Source: Pseudomonas sp. LD120
GTDB taxonomy: Bacteria; Pseudomonadota; Gammaproteobacteria; Pseudomonadales; Pseudomonadaceae
Assembly: GCF_009861525.1 (NCBI RefSeq)
Contig: NZ_WVHL01000002.1
Location: 372,001 to 436,000, forward strand
Reading direction: 5' to 3'
DNA length: 64,000 bases
Shown: positions 1 through 9,569 of the stretch, piece by piece
Layout of the letters: each line of letters begins with the position of its first letter
Numbering within the stretch: position 1 is the stretch's first letter
The notes under the pieces: generated by a model
What the model was told of the DNA's origin: nothing
What the model saw: only the letters and a program-made list of their open reading frames with translations
Database searches by the model: none
Made by a program: the position numbers and the translations under genes

Positions 1-156
1 GGGCTGCGCGGCGTTGTTGGCCGGCATCTGCGATGCCCAGGCGTTGCCGTGGCGTCCGTCACCGAGGTGCCACCGTGCGCGCCGTTGGCCGAGCGGTGGC
101 GCGGGGGAGGTGATCCGCCAGTGCCGGGGCGGCCCGGGCCAAGGCGCGGCGGCCTG

Positions 157-909
157 TCAGGGGGCTTTCAGGTAAGCGTTTTTTATGCGCTCCAGCGTGC
201 CGTCCTTTCGCAGTGCCGCGACTGCCGCGCGCAACTTGCGCACCAGCACCGCATTGCAGCGTTTAGAACAGGCCAGATACAGATCGGTTCTCATCAATGG
301 TGGACTGACCTGCAACGGCTGATTTGACACTTTGCGCCAGATATTCTGCGTTTCAGGAATGCCGTTGAACCAGGCATCGACACGCCCCATCAGTAGCAGT
401 TGCGCCGGATTCTCGCCGATTTCAAACGGATAGATCTGGGTTTCGCTAAAGCCTTCTGCCCGTAGTTTCTGCTCTTGGGCGCTGCCTCGACCAACGGCAA
501 TACGGGCAAAGGTTTCGCGCGCCTGTTGCAGTGTCTCGACGCGCTTATCGAGACTGAAAAACGCCCTGTCCATGGTCATGATTGGCGCGATCCAGGTGTA
601 ATCCGCTTCTCTTTCCGGCGTCCGCGACAGGGGAATGATCAGCATGTCGACTCCCTTGCGCACGCTTTGCTGGGCGCGCGCCCAAGGCACCGAGATCAAG
701 TGCAACTGATAACCGGCCAGGGCCGCAGCCCCAAACGTTGCGTCACCGACGATGCCATGCAGCCCGTCCTCGTCCGCCATCGACAAAGGCGGGGCTTCGA
801 CGAAGTACAGATCGATTTCAGGGGCGTGCGCGAGGGACACCGCTGGCGCGATAAACGCCAGAAAGCACAGTACCCACATATGGCGTAGCGATTGACTCAG
901 GTAACCCAT
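157..909 (-). CDS. Periplasmic amino-acid-type solute-binding protein (SBP_bac_3 family)
   Basis: A 250-residue protein of the family that binds small polar solutes in the periplasm. Residues 1-28 form a signal peptide: a basic start, a hydrophobic run around residues 12-25 and an AHA-type cleavage region. The mature part has the two-lobe layout of this family, for example SVPWARAQQSVRKG in lobe 1, the GRGSAQE hinge segment and a C-terminal VRKLRAAVAALRKDGTLERI helix, typical of the ABC-type binding proteins found alone in Pseudomonas. Two cysteines near residue 215 could form a disulphide. No permease or ATPase gene is next to it, so it may serve a distant transporter or act as a sensor. A later start at 879 is possible, but it would leave a signal peptide with no basic head. 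Confidence 0.8.
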   Translation of the reverse strand: MGYLSQSLRHMWVLCFLAFIAPAVSLAHAPEIDLYFVEAPPLSMADEDGLHGIVGDATFGAAALAGYQLHLISVPWARAQQSVRKGVDMLIIPLSRTPEREADYTWIAPIMTMDRAFFSLDKRVETLQQARETFARIAVGRGSAQEQKLRAEGFSETQIYPFEIGENPAQLLLMGRVDAWFNGIPETQNIWRKVSNQPLQVSPPLMRTDLYLACSKRCNAVLVRKLRAAVAALRKDGTLERIKNAYLKAP

Positions 910-1662
910 GGCAGTAACTCAATCAAGACAGTGGCAATTGGCTGTTTAGCACCAATCTCGCTTTTTAAGGTTGCACGGCGGCGGGGTCCATCATTCGAAC
1001 GCGACGCCCACCAAACCCAACGCAAATATAGTGGCACCCTCGTTTCGCTCCTGCCCACAAGCTATACCAATCCAGCGACGAGGCTTGGGTGGCGGCGTTC
1101 AACGCCTGCGCGGCATCCAGCACAGTCCGGGGCCCAAGCCATCGCCTCAGCCCACTTGCGTATCTGCGCGGCGAGCCAAATTTCAGGACTCATACTGACT
1201 CGAAAACCGACTTTCATACTTGCGTTTGCGCAATCAGACATGAACAACCAGCCCGGTCGTGCAATGAGAGCGGCCAACCAGGGAAGCACACGCTTACCAC
1301 AGCCGAACGACGAAAGCCGCCATCTAGTCAATGGCCCCGCCGGACAGCACTGGCAGAATCGCGCTAGCGCCATGATGAGAATTGACAATCAGCAAACCTG
1401 GTACAAGAAATCCGCCCCCTCGCGCCTTGCACTAGAGCGAGGTCGTCCTGGCTTCACGACCAGGCACGGCCAGAGCGAATGCAGCGTCGAGCAACAACCC
1501 CGAATCAACCAATTCAAGGCTCGGCCAGAGCCGAGCAAAGACGTTAGACGGCGGGCGGATGACGGCGAGTCAGAGTCCTATCTATAGCGCTACCGCAATT
1601 TCGGCGCAGGCATCAACTTCCGCTGGTTCAGATGGCTGGCGGTGCCGTCAGACGTGGCGTGT
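910..1662. other. Gene-free stretch, possible decayed coding sequence
   Basis: No intact gene is supported in these 750 bases. On the minus strand, short protein-like runs appear in two frames: SPEIWLAAQIRKWAEAM around 1150-1200 and VLDAAQALNAATQASSLDWY around 1060-1125. They sit end to end as if one coding region had suffered a frameshift. I do not recognise the family. The longer open frames in the stretch are compositionally random. Confidence 0.3.
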
Positions 1663-2469
1663 TCATTTTAGATGTGGGCCTGATAAAGCGTAGCGACGTG
1701 CCTCTTCCATCAAGTCATCGCACATAGGATTCGCCTTGAGAACGTGCGCCGCTGGGTCGATTATCGACACGCCAAGCGACGTCTCCTCTGTAGCCGATAT
1801 GCAGACGTCTCCCATAGGCCCGACAATCTGGCTTTCACCTCTGAATGTCTCCTCTGCGCCTGCATACACTTCCATGCCAGTACGATTGGCGCAGATTAGC
1901 GGAGTGGCGTTTTCCATTGCGCGAATGCGCGCAAGCCGGGTTGTCCAAGGGCCACCATAGTTGGCCGGGCAACACAATAACTGTGCACCTTGGCGCACTA
2001 ACAGCCGAGCGGCTTCTGGCATCCAAAGGTCAAAACAAGTAAGAACGCCAAAACGGCAGATTCCGTCATCGAAACAGGCCAATGAATCGCCTGGGGTGAA
2101 GAGAGGCTTTTCTATGCGTGTCAGGTGGCACTTGCGTTGTTTCCCCAGCCAGCGTCCTCGCGATACGACAATCGCCGTGTTGTAGATGTGATCGCCATCA
2201 CGCTCTGCGATGCCAGCAATTAGCGTTGCATTCTTGTCTGCTGATAGTTGCAGTAAGAACTGCGCCGTTGTCCCATCGAACGCCGACTCAGCATGAAGAA
2301 ACAATGCCTCACGCGAGTCGTGAAAATAGCCGATGGTGCAAAGCTCGGGCATGACTAAGAGATCAAATCGCGCCGGGTCTAAAACATCGCGAATCTTCTT
2401 AAAATTTGCCGCTGGATCGCCAAATGAAACGGGATACTGCAAAAAAGCGCTCAGCATGAAGATGTCCAA
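1663..2469 (-). CDS. Carbon-nitrogen hydrolase (nitrilase superfamily)
   Basis: A 268-residue cytoplasmic amidohydrolase of the nitrilase superfamily, which cleaves non-peptide C-N bonds through a Glu-Lys-Cys triad. All three catalytic residues are visible: Glu in VMPELCTIGY near residue 42, Lys in the GKQRKCHL segment near 113, and Cys in LTCFDLWMPE near 145. The length fits the small carbamoylputrescine amidase/omega-amidase branch. The substrate cannot be read from sequence. It lies about 350 bases downstream of the NRPS gene on the same strand, so a tailoring or supply role for that pathway is possible but unproven; the hairpin-bearing gap argues against tight co-transcription. Confidence 0.82.
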   Translation of the reverse strand: MDIFMLSAFLQYPVSFGDPAANFKKIRDVLDPARFDLLVMPELCTIGYFHDSREALFLHAESAFDGTTAQFLLQLSADKNATLIAGIAERDGDHIYNTAIVVSRGRWLGKQRKCHLTRIEKPLFTPGDSLACFDDGICRFGVLTCFDLWMPEAARLLVRQGAQLLCCPANYGGPWTTRLARIRAMENATPLICANRTGMEVYAGAEETFRGESQIVGPMGDVCISATEETSLGVSIIDPAAHVLKANPMCDDLMEEARRYALSGPHLK

Positions 2470-2821
2470 CCATTGTCGAGGTTTTCCAGGCCCGGGCTTA
2501 TCATCCCTTGGGCGGCTTCAATCTGAACTATACCCTTGCCGGATGTCGGGCAGGCCACCCGCGCTGCGTCAGAGCAGGGCTGCTTTTTGCATTGTCCGAC
2601 GCCTCGGCGTCAACCACTAGGGCCTCAACCTGAGCGCGCGCTTCGCACCTACCGATCTGTGCGAAGCGCGGGTAACCGCTGTCTCTGCCGCGTCCGTTCT
2701 GCTCTGCGCCGCCACCTTATGCCCAGACTTACAGCCAGTCAGATGCGCAACTGCGCCAGGTCGTGGATGTGGAGGGGACGGTCACAGGCTTTAAGCTGTG
2801 CAGCCGTTTTTACGAAGCGGT
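2470..2821. other. Intergenic region between NRPS and nitrilase, with a strong hairpin
   Basis: There is no open frame with coding character. The main feature is a 12-bp perfect inverted repeat (2637-2648 with 2659-2670, core CGCGCTTCGCAC) with a 10-base loop. Neither side has a run of T, so it is not a standard intrinsic terminator. Confidence 0.5.
2637..2670. repeat. Perfect 12-bp inverted repeat (hairpin)
   Basis: CGCGCTTCGCAC at 2637-2648 is followed, after the loop 2649-2658, by its exact reverse complement at 2659-2670. It lies between the NRPS stop and the nitrilase start. It could stabilise the 3' end of the NRPS transcript or be a repeat-family remnant. Confidence 0.7.
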
Positions 2822-5800
2822 TCAGGTTTGGCTCGCCTGCTCCCTCGACTGTTGACTGAGCGCTTGTCGCTTGAGCAACTCTTCGACAAAGCGCCGGCCG
2901 AACAGATCGAGGTACTGGCGTTGCAACAGGCACTCATGCGGGGCGTCGACGTCGTACTGAATCAGCTTGCCGCTGATGTACGGCGACCACAAAGTGGGCT
3001 GTTGTTCGTCCTGACGCAGGATGTCGGTGGTGGCGCGGATGAACAACAGATCACCTTCATAAGGCGTGTATTGGCAACGTCCCAGCAGTTCGAGCATCCG
3101 CTTGGAGTCGTCCACCAACCGGGTGAGAAAGTCATCACCGACCTGTTGGCTGCCGAGCACTTCCTCCATAGCACTTTTAAGCCCCTTCAACCCGGCCCGT
3201 GGCGTACCCACGATGGCGCGGGTCATGCGGCTGATGATCATCGCGTCATCCAGTTTCAGCGAGGCCGCTCCGCCCTGGAGCGGGTAGCTGTCAAACATGC
3301 ACAGGAAACTCACCTCCCGTCCCTGTGCCTGCAACATCGCCGCCATGCGCAATGCCAGGTTGCCACCCACTGACCAGCCGGCCAGTTGATAGGGGCCGCG
3401 GGGTTGCAGGGTGATGATGCGTTGCAGATATTCTCGGGCCAATTCATCCAGCGAGTCGATCACGCGTTCCGGGTCTTGCAGGATCGGTGATTGCAAGGCG
3501 TACAGCGGCTGGTCCTCAGGCAGGTAGGGCAGCAAGCCAGCGTAAGGCCAAGCAATGCCGCCACCAGGGTGGATACAGAACAACGGGGGGCGCTGGCCTT
3601 CGCTGCGCAGCGCGAGCACGGCGTCGAACGGCTCGCTGTAACCGGTGTTGCGTTGCAGGCGTTGAGCCAGTTGGCGCGGCGTCGGCGCGGCCAAGAAGTC
3701 GGCGATGCCGAGGGCGACACCGAACTGCTCCTTGATCCGGTTGACCAGTTGCAACCCCAGCAGCGAATGGCCGCCCAGGTCGAAGAAACTCTGGTTGGCA
3801 AACACTTCGGAGCAACCGAGCGCTTCGGCGAACAGCGTACACATGGCTTGTTCTTCAGGGGTTTCAGGCGGGGACAGTTCGGCGATGTTGAAAAACGTCG
3901 GGGCGGGCAAGCGATCCACCGCGAGCTTGCCGTTTGGCGTCAATGGAAATTCATCGACGCGCATGATCACGCTCGGAATCATGTGCTGTGGCAGGTGCCG
4001 TCCAAGTGCCTGTTTCAGGTGCTGGCTGTCGAGGCTGGCGTCCTTGCTGGCCACGTAGCCGACGATGGCCGGGCCGTGGGCCAGGTCGCGCAGCAGGACG
4101 GTGGCATCGTCCACCCCATTGCAGCCCAGCAGAACGTTTTTGATCTCGTCCAGTTCGATGCGCAGGCCACGCAACTTGATCTGGTTGTCCTGACGCCCGA
4201 GGTAATGTATGCGCCCGGCATGGTCGAAGAACACCCGGTCGCCGGCGCGGTACATGGTGCCTTGAGGATCGAGCAAGTCGCTGACAAAGCCTTTGGCAGT
4301 GAGATCCGGACGGTTGCGGTAACCGCGGGCGACACCGGGGCCACCAATGAACAGCTCACCCCAGCTCCCCGGTGGAAGCAGGCGCTGCTGGCTGTCCACG
4401 ACATACAGGCGAGTGTTGGCGGTGGCCGGCCCGATCGACAGATCGCCCGTGCCATAGCAGGCGTTGATGGAGGTGGCGAACGAGGTTTCAGTGGGACCAT
4501 ACACGTTGAGCAGGCGGCAGTGAGCAAAGCGCGCGAGCAAGGCGGGCGTACAAGGTTCGCCACCCAACAGCAGGATGGTGTCCTGTGGAAAGTCCTCGGT
4601 CTGATGGCAGGCCAACAGGCTAGGGGTCATCACCAGCAGGTTGATGGATTCATGTTTGACCAGCTTCGCCAGTGCCTTGCCGGGGGCACTGGCGACTTTG
4701 TCGGTAATGACCAGTTCGGCCCCGGCCAACAAGGTCATCATGATTTCCAACACCGACATGTCAAAACCGGCTGCAATGAATTGCAGGACTCGCGCCGCCG
4801 GTTGCAGCCGGGCCGCTTCGATGGCCGTGTGCGCAATGGGCACCAGATTACGCTGGGTGACCTCGACCCCTTTCGGCTTGCCAGTGGAACCGGAGGTGTA
4901 GATCAGGTAGGCCGGCAGATCGGCATCGAACGACCCCAGCGGTCGCTCGACCGACGGCAACTGCGCCAGCGCCTCGGGGGTGAGCCACAGCAGTTTGTCG
5001 GCGGCAATGCTGGCTTTGACCTGGCTTCCTGGTGCCACGATGACCATCGCAGGCTCGGCATCCGTGAAAATGTGTTCGATGCGTGCCTCCGGCAGATCCG
5101 GGTCCACAGGCACATAGCACGCGCCCAGCTTGAACAACGCGACGGCGGCTACCACCCATTCCAGGCTGCGCGAGAACACCACCACCACACAATCGCCGGC
5201 CTTTACCCCGCGCTCACGCAAATGCGCGGCCAGGCGCGTGGCGTCAGCATCAAGGCGAGCGTAAGACAGTTGCCGCCCACCCGCGCTCAGGGCCGGGCGC
5301 TCGGCATGTTCGCGCACCGCTGTGGCAAAAGCCTCGGCAAACACCGGCAGCGTCGAGCCGAGCGCTGGCAGAGCGTAGAAATGCTGATGTTCGTCCGTAA
5401 GGAACAGGTCGTAATCGGCGGTGAGGGTGGCGGGTGCATTGGCGAAACGTTCGAACAGGGTAACCAGGCGCTGGTAATGCAGTTCCAGTGCGGCGCTCGG
5501 GTACAGGTCGGCGTTGGCATTGAAACCGATCTCCAGCCGACCATCGCCGTTACGGTCGAAGATGTCGATGCCTAAATGTTCCGCCGGCCCGTTGGCGGTG
5601 TTCTGGATGGTGCTTTCGCAGCCATCAAACCCCGGCCCCTGATCGTAGGCAACGATGTTGAGCAAGGTGTTGAACAGCGGCTTGTTACCGCGCTCGGCAC
5701 GCAGGTCGCGGATCATGCTTTCGCTGCGGTAGGTTTGATGCAGCAGATGATGACGCAGTTGCCGCTGAATGTTCGCGGCCAAGGACAGTACGGTGCTCTC

Positions 5801-6715
5801 GGCATCGAATGACAGATGCAACGGCAGGATGTTGGCGACCATCGACGGTACGTTGCGCAGTGCCTTGAGTTGCCGCGCCGCGACGGGTATGCCAATCGCC
5901 AGTTCAGCCTGTCCGGTCATGCGATGCAGATAAGTGGCGCACAACGCCAGCAGAATGCTCGACAGACGCAGCGAATGCTCGCCAGCGACGCTGCGCAGTT
6001 GCAGCAGGGTCGGGCCATTGAACACCTTGCGCAGGCGATTGAGCTTGACCAATGGCGCGTCGCCGGGCACCAGTTGTGTCGGCTCGGGCATTTTCAGGCA
6101 GTACTGGCGCCAGTAACTGCGATCCTTGTTGTACAGCTCACTGTGGCGATAGTCCTCTTCGGCAGCGAACACGCTGGCGAGCGCTACAGGCTCCTGCGGC
6201 GCCACGGGTTCACCACGGCACAGGGCGTTGTAATGAGCGGTGATGTAGCTGAACAGAATGGCGTGACTGAAGCCGTCCGCCACCAGGTGCGAGGCCAGTT
6301 CGATCAGGCGGTAGTGATGTTCGGCCAGGCGGACCAGTACGTAGCGCGCCAGCGGTCCGTGTTGCAGGTGCATATCGTGTTGCAGCAGGTGATCCAGGAG
6401 GTCGTTGTAGGCCTGTTCCGGATCGGCCCGATCACCGAGGTCATGTGTTTCTAGGATCTTGGTCGGCAACCTGTCGCTGCCATGGATGAGCTGCACAAAG
6501 TTGCCAGTGTGCGGGTCGGTTTCGAACGTGGTACGCACGGCATCGGTTTGCAGGAATTGCGCACGGACGGCCACTTCCAGATGCGCCAGGTTCAGGTCCC
6601 CACGTAACTCGATGACGTCGCACAAGTGGTAGTTGAGGTTGCTGCCGCTGTGGCTGATGGCCAGGCAGACTTCCTGTTGAGCGGTACTGAGCGGGCACGA
6701 GTGTGCTTCACGCAT
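2822..6715 (-). CDS. Single-module nonribosomal peptide synthetase (C-A-PCP-TE)
   Basis: A 1297-residue complete termination module. The condensation domain (about 8-440) carries SHLVADG at 142-148, matching HHxxxDG with only the first His changed. The adenylation domain (about 455-940) has TSGSTGKPKG at 607-616, FDMSVLEI at 651-658, VYGPTETS near 738 and NGK near 928 with the catalytic lysine. The carrier domain has GGHSLLGL with the phosphopantetheine serine at 984. The thioesterase (about 1043-1290) has GWSVG with Ser1115. All core residues are intact, so the enzyme should load one amino acid, condense it with an acyl or aminoacyl donor, and release the product. Pocket residues (D652, M653, L656 and so on) do not match a code I can name. 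No other NRPS, phosphopantetheinyl transferase or exporter is adjacent. Confidence 0.93.
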   Translation of the reverse strand: MREAHSCPLSTAQQEVCLAISHSGSNLNYHLCDVIELRGDLNLAHLEVAVRAQFLQTDAVRTTFETDPHTGNFVQLIHGSDRLPTKILETHDLGDRADPEQAYNDLLDHLLQHDMHLQHGPLARYVLVRLAEHHYRLIELASHLVADGFSHAILFSYITAHYNALCRGEPVAPQEPVALASVFAAEEDYRHSELYNKDRSYWRQYCLKMPEPTQLVPGDAPLVKLNRLRKVFNGPTLLQLRSVAGEHSLRLSSILLALCATYLHRMTGQAELAIGIPVAARQLKALRNVPSMVANILPLHLSFDAESTVLSLAANIQRQLRHHLLHQTYRSESMIRDLRAERGNKPLFNTLLNIVAYDQGPGFDGCESTIQNTANGPAEHLGIDIFDRNGDGRLEIGFNANADLYPSAALELHYQRLVTLFERFANAPATLTADYDLFLTDEHQHFYALPALGSTLPVFAEAFATAVREHAERPALSAGGRQLSYARLDADATRLAAHLRERGVKAGDCVVVVFSRSLEWVVAAVALFKLGACYVPVDPDLPEARIEHIFTDAEPAMVIVAPGSQVKASIAADKLLWLTPEALAQLPSVERPLGSFDADLPAYLIYTSGSTGKPKGVEVTQRNLVPIAHTAIEAARLQPAARVLQFIAAGFDMSVLEIMMTLLAGAELVITDKVASAPGKALAKLVKHESINLLVMTPSLLACHQTEDFPQDTILLLGGEPCTPALLARFAHCRLLNVYGPTETSFATSINACYGTGDLSIGPATANTRLYVVDSQQRLLPPGSWGELFIGGPGVARGYRNRPDLTAKGFVSDLLDPQGTMYRAGDRVFFDHAGRIHYLGRQDNQIKLRGLRIELDEIKNVLLGCNGVDDATVLLRDLAHGPAIVGYVASKDASLDSQHLKQALGRHLPQHMIPSVIMRVDEFPLTPNGKLAVDRLPAPTFFNIAELSPPETPEEQAMCTLFAEALGCSEVFANQSFFDLGGHSLLGLQLVNRIKEQFGVALGIADFLAAPTPRQLAQRLQRNTGYSEPFDAVLALRSEGQRPPLFCIHPGGGIAWPYAGLLPYLPEDQPLYALQSPILQDPERVIDSLDELAREYLQRIITLQPRGPYQLAGWSVGGNLALRMAAMLQAQGREVSFLCMFDSYPLQGGAASLKLDDAMIISRMTRAIVGTPRAGLKGLKSAMEEVLGSQQVGDDFLTRLVDDSKRMLELLGRCQYTPYEGDLLFIRATTDILRQDEQQPTLWSPYISGKLIQYDVDAPHECLLQRQYLDLFGRRFVEELLKRQALSQQSREQASQT

Positions 6716-7075
6716 AAGAATCTTCCTTTATTCTGTTGCGTTTGGGGGGTCGGCAGGCAGCACCGTGCCCATCCCGGTTGCAGCGTCAGCCACAACGACG
6801 GAATTGACGGCGAGCGCCGTAATCGGATTTTTTAAGGTGCGCGAAAGAGAGGATCAGGCGGCTTGAAACCGATACATGACGCCAATCCTTGGCGGTGTTT
6901 CTTGTTGTAATGCGAGGCACTTTGTAATAGTGCCGGCGCACTCTAGATGCTGTAAGAAACGCTGTCAACTTAGCTTGACGGATTTTTCCTGAGGCTCTTG
7001 AGTAGAGCATGATCGGTTAAAAAGAACCTTATGCTTGAGTGGCTAGTGGCTGTTCACTACCGACTCAAGCATCGT
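6716..7075. promoter_or_regulatory. NRPS upstream region with an inverted repeat
   Basis: This is the leader and promoter region of the NRPS gene, AT-richer than its surroundings. An inverted repeat GTCAA-N6-TTGAC lies at 6964-6979. It could be an operator for the Lrp-type regulator whose remains lie beside it, but that is a guess. A segment near 6838-6880 on the plus strand translates as AKERIRRLETD, which resembles the recognition-helix end of an Lrp HTH domain. No sigma-70 box stands out. Confidence 0.4.
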
Positions 7076-7375
7076 TCACCACTCATCGATCGCCGCATGC
7101 TGGGCCTGGATATCATGGCGTTGGCGCACATCCGTTTTGCCACTTATGTCGATCATGCTGCAGGTGCCTTTGAAGCGGTGATTGCGCAATTGCCCGAAGT
7201 GCCGTCCTGTCACAAGATCACCGGCAATGCCGATTATGTGGTGCAAGTGCTGGCAGAGGATCTTGATAGCTACTGCGACTTTATCGAGCAGGGACTTAGG
7301 CGCCAGACGGGTAGTGCTTCCATGCAGTCCAGCCTGGCATTACCCGAGGTCAAGACCAGTAGTCGTCGCGATACC
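7076..7375 (+). pseudogene. Broken Lrp/AsnC-family regulator (ligand-binding domain only)
   Basis: The frame reading IDRRMLGLDIMALAHIRFA, then LPEVPSCHKITGNADYVVQV and SSLALPEVKTSS, is a clear RAM ligand-binding domain of the Lrp/AsnC regulators. The N-terminal DNA-binding domain is missing in this frame. Upstream, an out-of-frame AKERIRRLETD stretch may be what is left of it. After KTSS the frame runs on into unrelated arginine- and serine-rich sequence for about 50 codons, which indicates a frameshift or loss of the native stop. A functional regulator is therefore unlikely. It is divergent from the NRPS gene and may once have controlled it. Confidence 0.65.
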
Positions 7376-7505
7376 CAAATCGACCAGGGCGTGAGTTGCA
7401 AGCGCTCCAAGGGCTCCAGCGGCCTCACCCGAGCGTCCCTGGCCAGTTGCCTTGGCCAAGAGAGCCCATGGCCGTATCTGATGCAAGCGCCTGTAGCTTG
7501 CAGAA

Positions 7506-9569
7506 TCACGCTTGAGTCTGTGAGGCGGTAAAGCGTTCCAGCATCTTTTGTGCGCTCATCGGTTTGCCCAGTAGGTAGCCCTGCAAGATGTCGCACCCCA
7601 GATCGGTAAGCATCTCTTGTTGTTCAGCGGTTTCCACACCCTCGGCGACCACCCTCATGCCCAGCGTCTTGCCCAGCGCGACGATCGACGAAACAATGGC
7701 CGCATCGTCGCTGTTCTTAGCCAACTCGGTGATGAAGCCTCGGTCGATCTTCAGCTCATTGGCGGGTAGGCGCTTGAGGTAAAGCAGGCTGGAATATCCG
7801 GTACCGAAGTCGTCGATGGAAATACTCACCCCCAGCGCTGACAACTGATCGAGGACGATCAGCGCGGCTTCCGCATCGAGCATGGCCGTAGACTCGGTGA
7901 CCTCCAGGGTCAGAAAGCGAGGTGGCAGGCCATTGTTTTGCAGTGCACTACGCACGACGTCGACCAGCTCTGCACTGGCCAATTGTACGGTCGATAGATT
8001 GACTGCAATGCTCCATTCTCCTTGATCTAGGGCATGCCATTCGGCCATCTGCCGACAGGCTTCATTTATTACCCAGTTGCCGATTGGCACGATCAGCCCG
8101 GTTCGTTCGGCGAGGGGTAGAAAGCGGTCGGGGGACACTAAGCCCAGGTTTGGACTGTTCCATCGCAACAGGGCCTCAACACCCGTCATAGGGCCGTTGG
8201 GGGCAATCATTTTCGGTTGGTAGTGCAGGATTAACTCATTCTGGTCGAGGGCCTTGCGCAGATCCTGCTGCAACTGAAGTTGCTGCTGGGCATCGATATT
8301 CATGGCTTTTTCGAAGAAATAGTAGCCGTTTCGACCCTGTTCTTTGGCGTGATACATGGCCGCATCAGCATTTACCATCAGCTCATGGCTGGTATGGCCA
8401 TCGGCTGGGAAAATGGCAATACCAATGCTTGTGGAAACATGTACGGTCTGGCGTCCGAAGACAAATGGAACCTTGATACCTTGCACCAGGCGTTGGGCGA
8501 GAGCCGCCGCATCATCCGGCTCGGCGAGGTCGACCAGCAGTACGAATTCGTCGCCGCCTAAGCGCGCCCCGGTGTCTTCGCCGCGCTTGGCATTATTGAT
8601 ACGCGCCGCCACTTCCACCAGCAGTTGGTCGCCGATGTGATGGCCGTAGGTATCGTTCACCATCTTGAATCCGTCCAAGTCCATGAACAGCACCGCAAAC
8701 TGGCTCTTTTGCCGGCCGGCTTTCTGGATCGCCTGTTCAAGGCGGTCGTTGAGCAGGATGCGATTAGGCAAGCGTGTCAAGTTGTCGTGCAGGGCCAGTT
8801 GCACTAGTTCGCTGTTGGCGCGATCAAGAGAGTTGGCCAATAGGCTGGTACGAACATCGAGCATCGAGGTAATCAGGGCAATAGCACAGACAGCCGAGGT
8901 GACCAGGATCACCAGCACCACCAGCCATTTACTATCGATACCGGTGTTGACCGCACCGCATACGCTACCAAGCGGGAATTGTGCCGCTGACATGCCGGTG
9001 TAGTGCATTCCGACGATGGCGCACCCCATCACTAGGGAGGCGCAGAGGCGCGCGCGATGGATGTACTTGCCTTCTCCACGTAGGCGGAAGGCGATCCATA
9101 GCGCCGCTCCTGAGGCGAGGATGGCGATCAGCACCGACAGTGCAAACAGCGCCGGAATGTACTCCACCACGGGATTCATCAGCATTGCTGCCATGCCGGT
9201 ATAGTGCATGGCAGCAATGCCTATACCCATCAACACCGCACCCACCAGCAGCCAAGGCAGCGGCATTTCCTTTTGGCACACCAGCCACAGGGCGAAGGCC
9301 GAGGAAGCGATGGCAATCACCAGCGATAGACCCGTGAGGGTCAAGTCATATCCCAATTTGATGGGCAGTTGGAAGGCCAGCATGCCGATGAAGTGCATTG
9401 ACCAGATGCCGGTGCCCATGGCAAATGAACCGCCAGCCAACCAAAGTGCAGAGGCTTTTCCTTGGGTTCGCGTGACACGACCGGCCATGTTCAGCGCGGT
9501 ATAGGAAGCTAAGATCGCGACAATCAGGGATAGCAGGACATACAGGCCGTTATAACTGCTTACAAGCAT
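7506..9569 (-). CDS. MHYT-GGDEF-EAL membrane c-di-GMP protein
   Basis: A 687-residue inner-membrane protein expected to make and/or break cyclic di-GMP. The start at 9569 was chosen because GGAG lies just upstream; a longer frame adds 50 unlikely residues. The N-terminal region (about 1-250) has seven or so membrane helices with three MHYT-type motifs (MHFIGM, MHYTGM, MHYTGM), a proposed sensor of oxygen, CO or NO through copper. The GGDEF domain (about 280-430) keeps GGDEF and an RGED inhibitory site five residues before it. The EAL domain (about 445-680) keeps the EAL, EVTES and DDFGTGYSS motifs. Both catalytic halves look intact, as in the MucR/NbdA-like proteins of Pseudomonas. Confidence 0.92.
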   Translation of the reverse strand: MLVSSYNGLYVLLSLIVAILASYTALNMAGRVTRTQGKASALWLAGGSFAMGTGIWSMHFIGMLAFQLPIKLGYDLTLTGLSLVIAIASSAFALWLVCQKEMPLPWLLVGAVLMGIGIAAMHYTGMAAMLMNPVVEYIPALFALSVLIAILASGAALWIAFRLRGEGKYIHRARLCASLVMGCAIVGMHYTGMSAAQFPLGSVCGAVNTGIDSKWLVVLVILVTSAVCAIALITSMLDVRTSLLANSLDRANSELVQLALHDNLTRLPNRILLNDRLEQAIQKAGRQKSQFAVLFMDLDGFKMVNDTYGHHIGDQLLVEVAARINNAKRGEDTGARLGGDEFVLLVDLAEPDDAAALAQRLVQGIKVPFVFGRQTVHVSTSIGIAIFPADGHTSHELMVNADAAMYHAKEQGRNGYYFFEKAMNIDAQQQLQLQQDLRKALDQNELILHYQPKMIAPNGPMTGVEALLRWNSPNLGLVSPDRFLPLAERTGLIVPIGNWVINEACRQMAEWHALDQGEWSIAVNLSTVQLASAELVDVVRSALQNNGLPPRFLTLEVTESTAMLDAEAALIVLDQLSALGVSISIDDFGTGYSSLLYLKRLPANELKIDRGFITELAKNSDDAAIVSSIVALGKTLGMRVVAEGVETAEQQEMLTDLGCDILQGYLLGKPMSAQKMLERFTASQTQA

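Noticed and set aside
49..327. 92-codon plus-strand frame at the window start
   Set aside because: It overlaps the end of the solute-binding protein on the other strand and shows no ribosome site or family pattern; I cannot support it as a gene.
3491..5575. 694-codon open frame on the plus strand
   Set aside because: It lies wholly inside the NRPS gene on the opposite strand, has random composition rich in Arg, Gln and His and no family motif; it is a GC-rich shadow.
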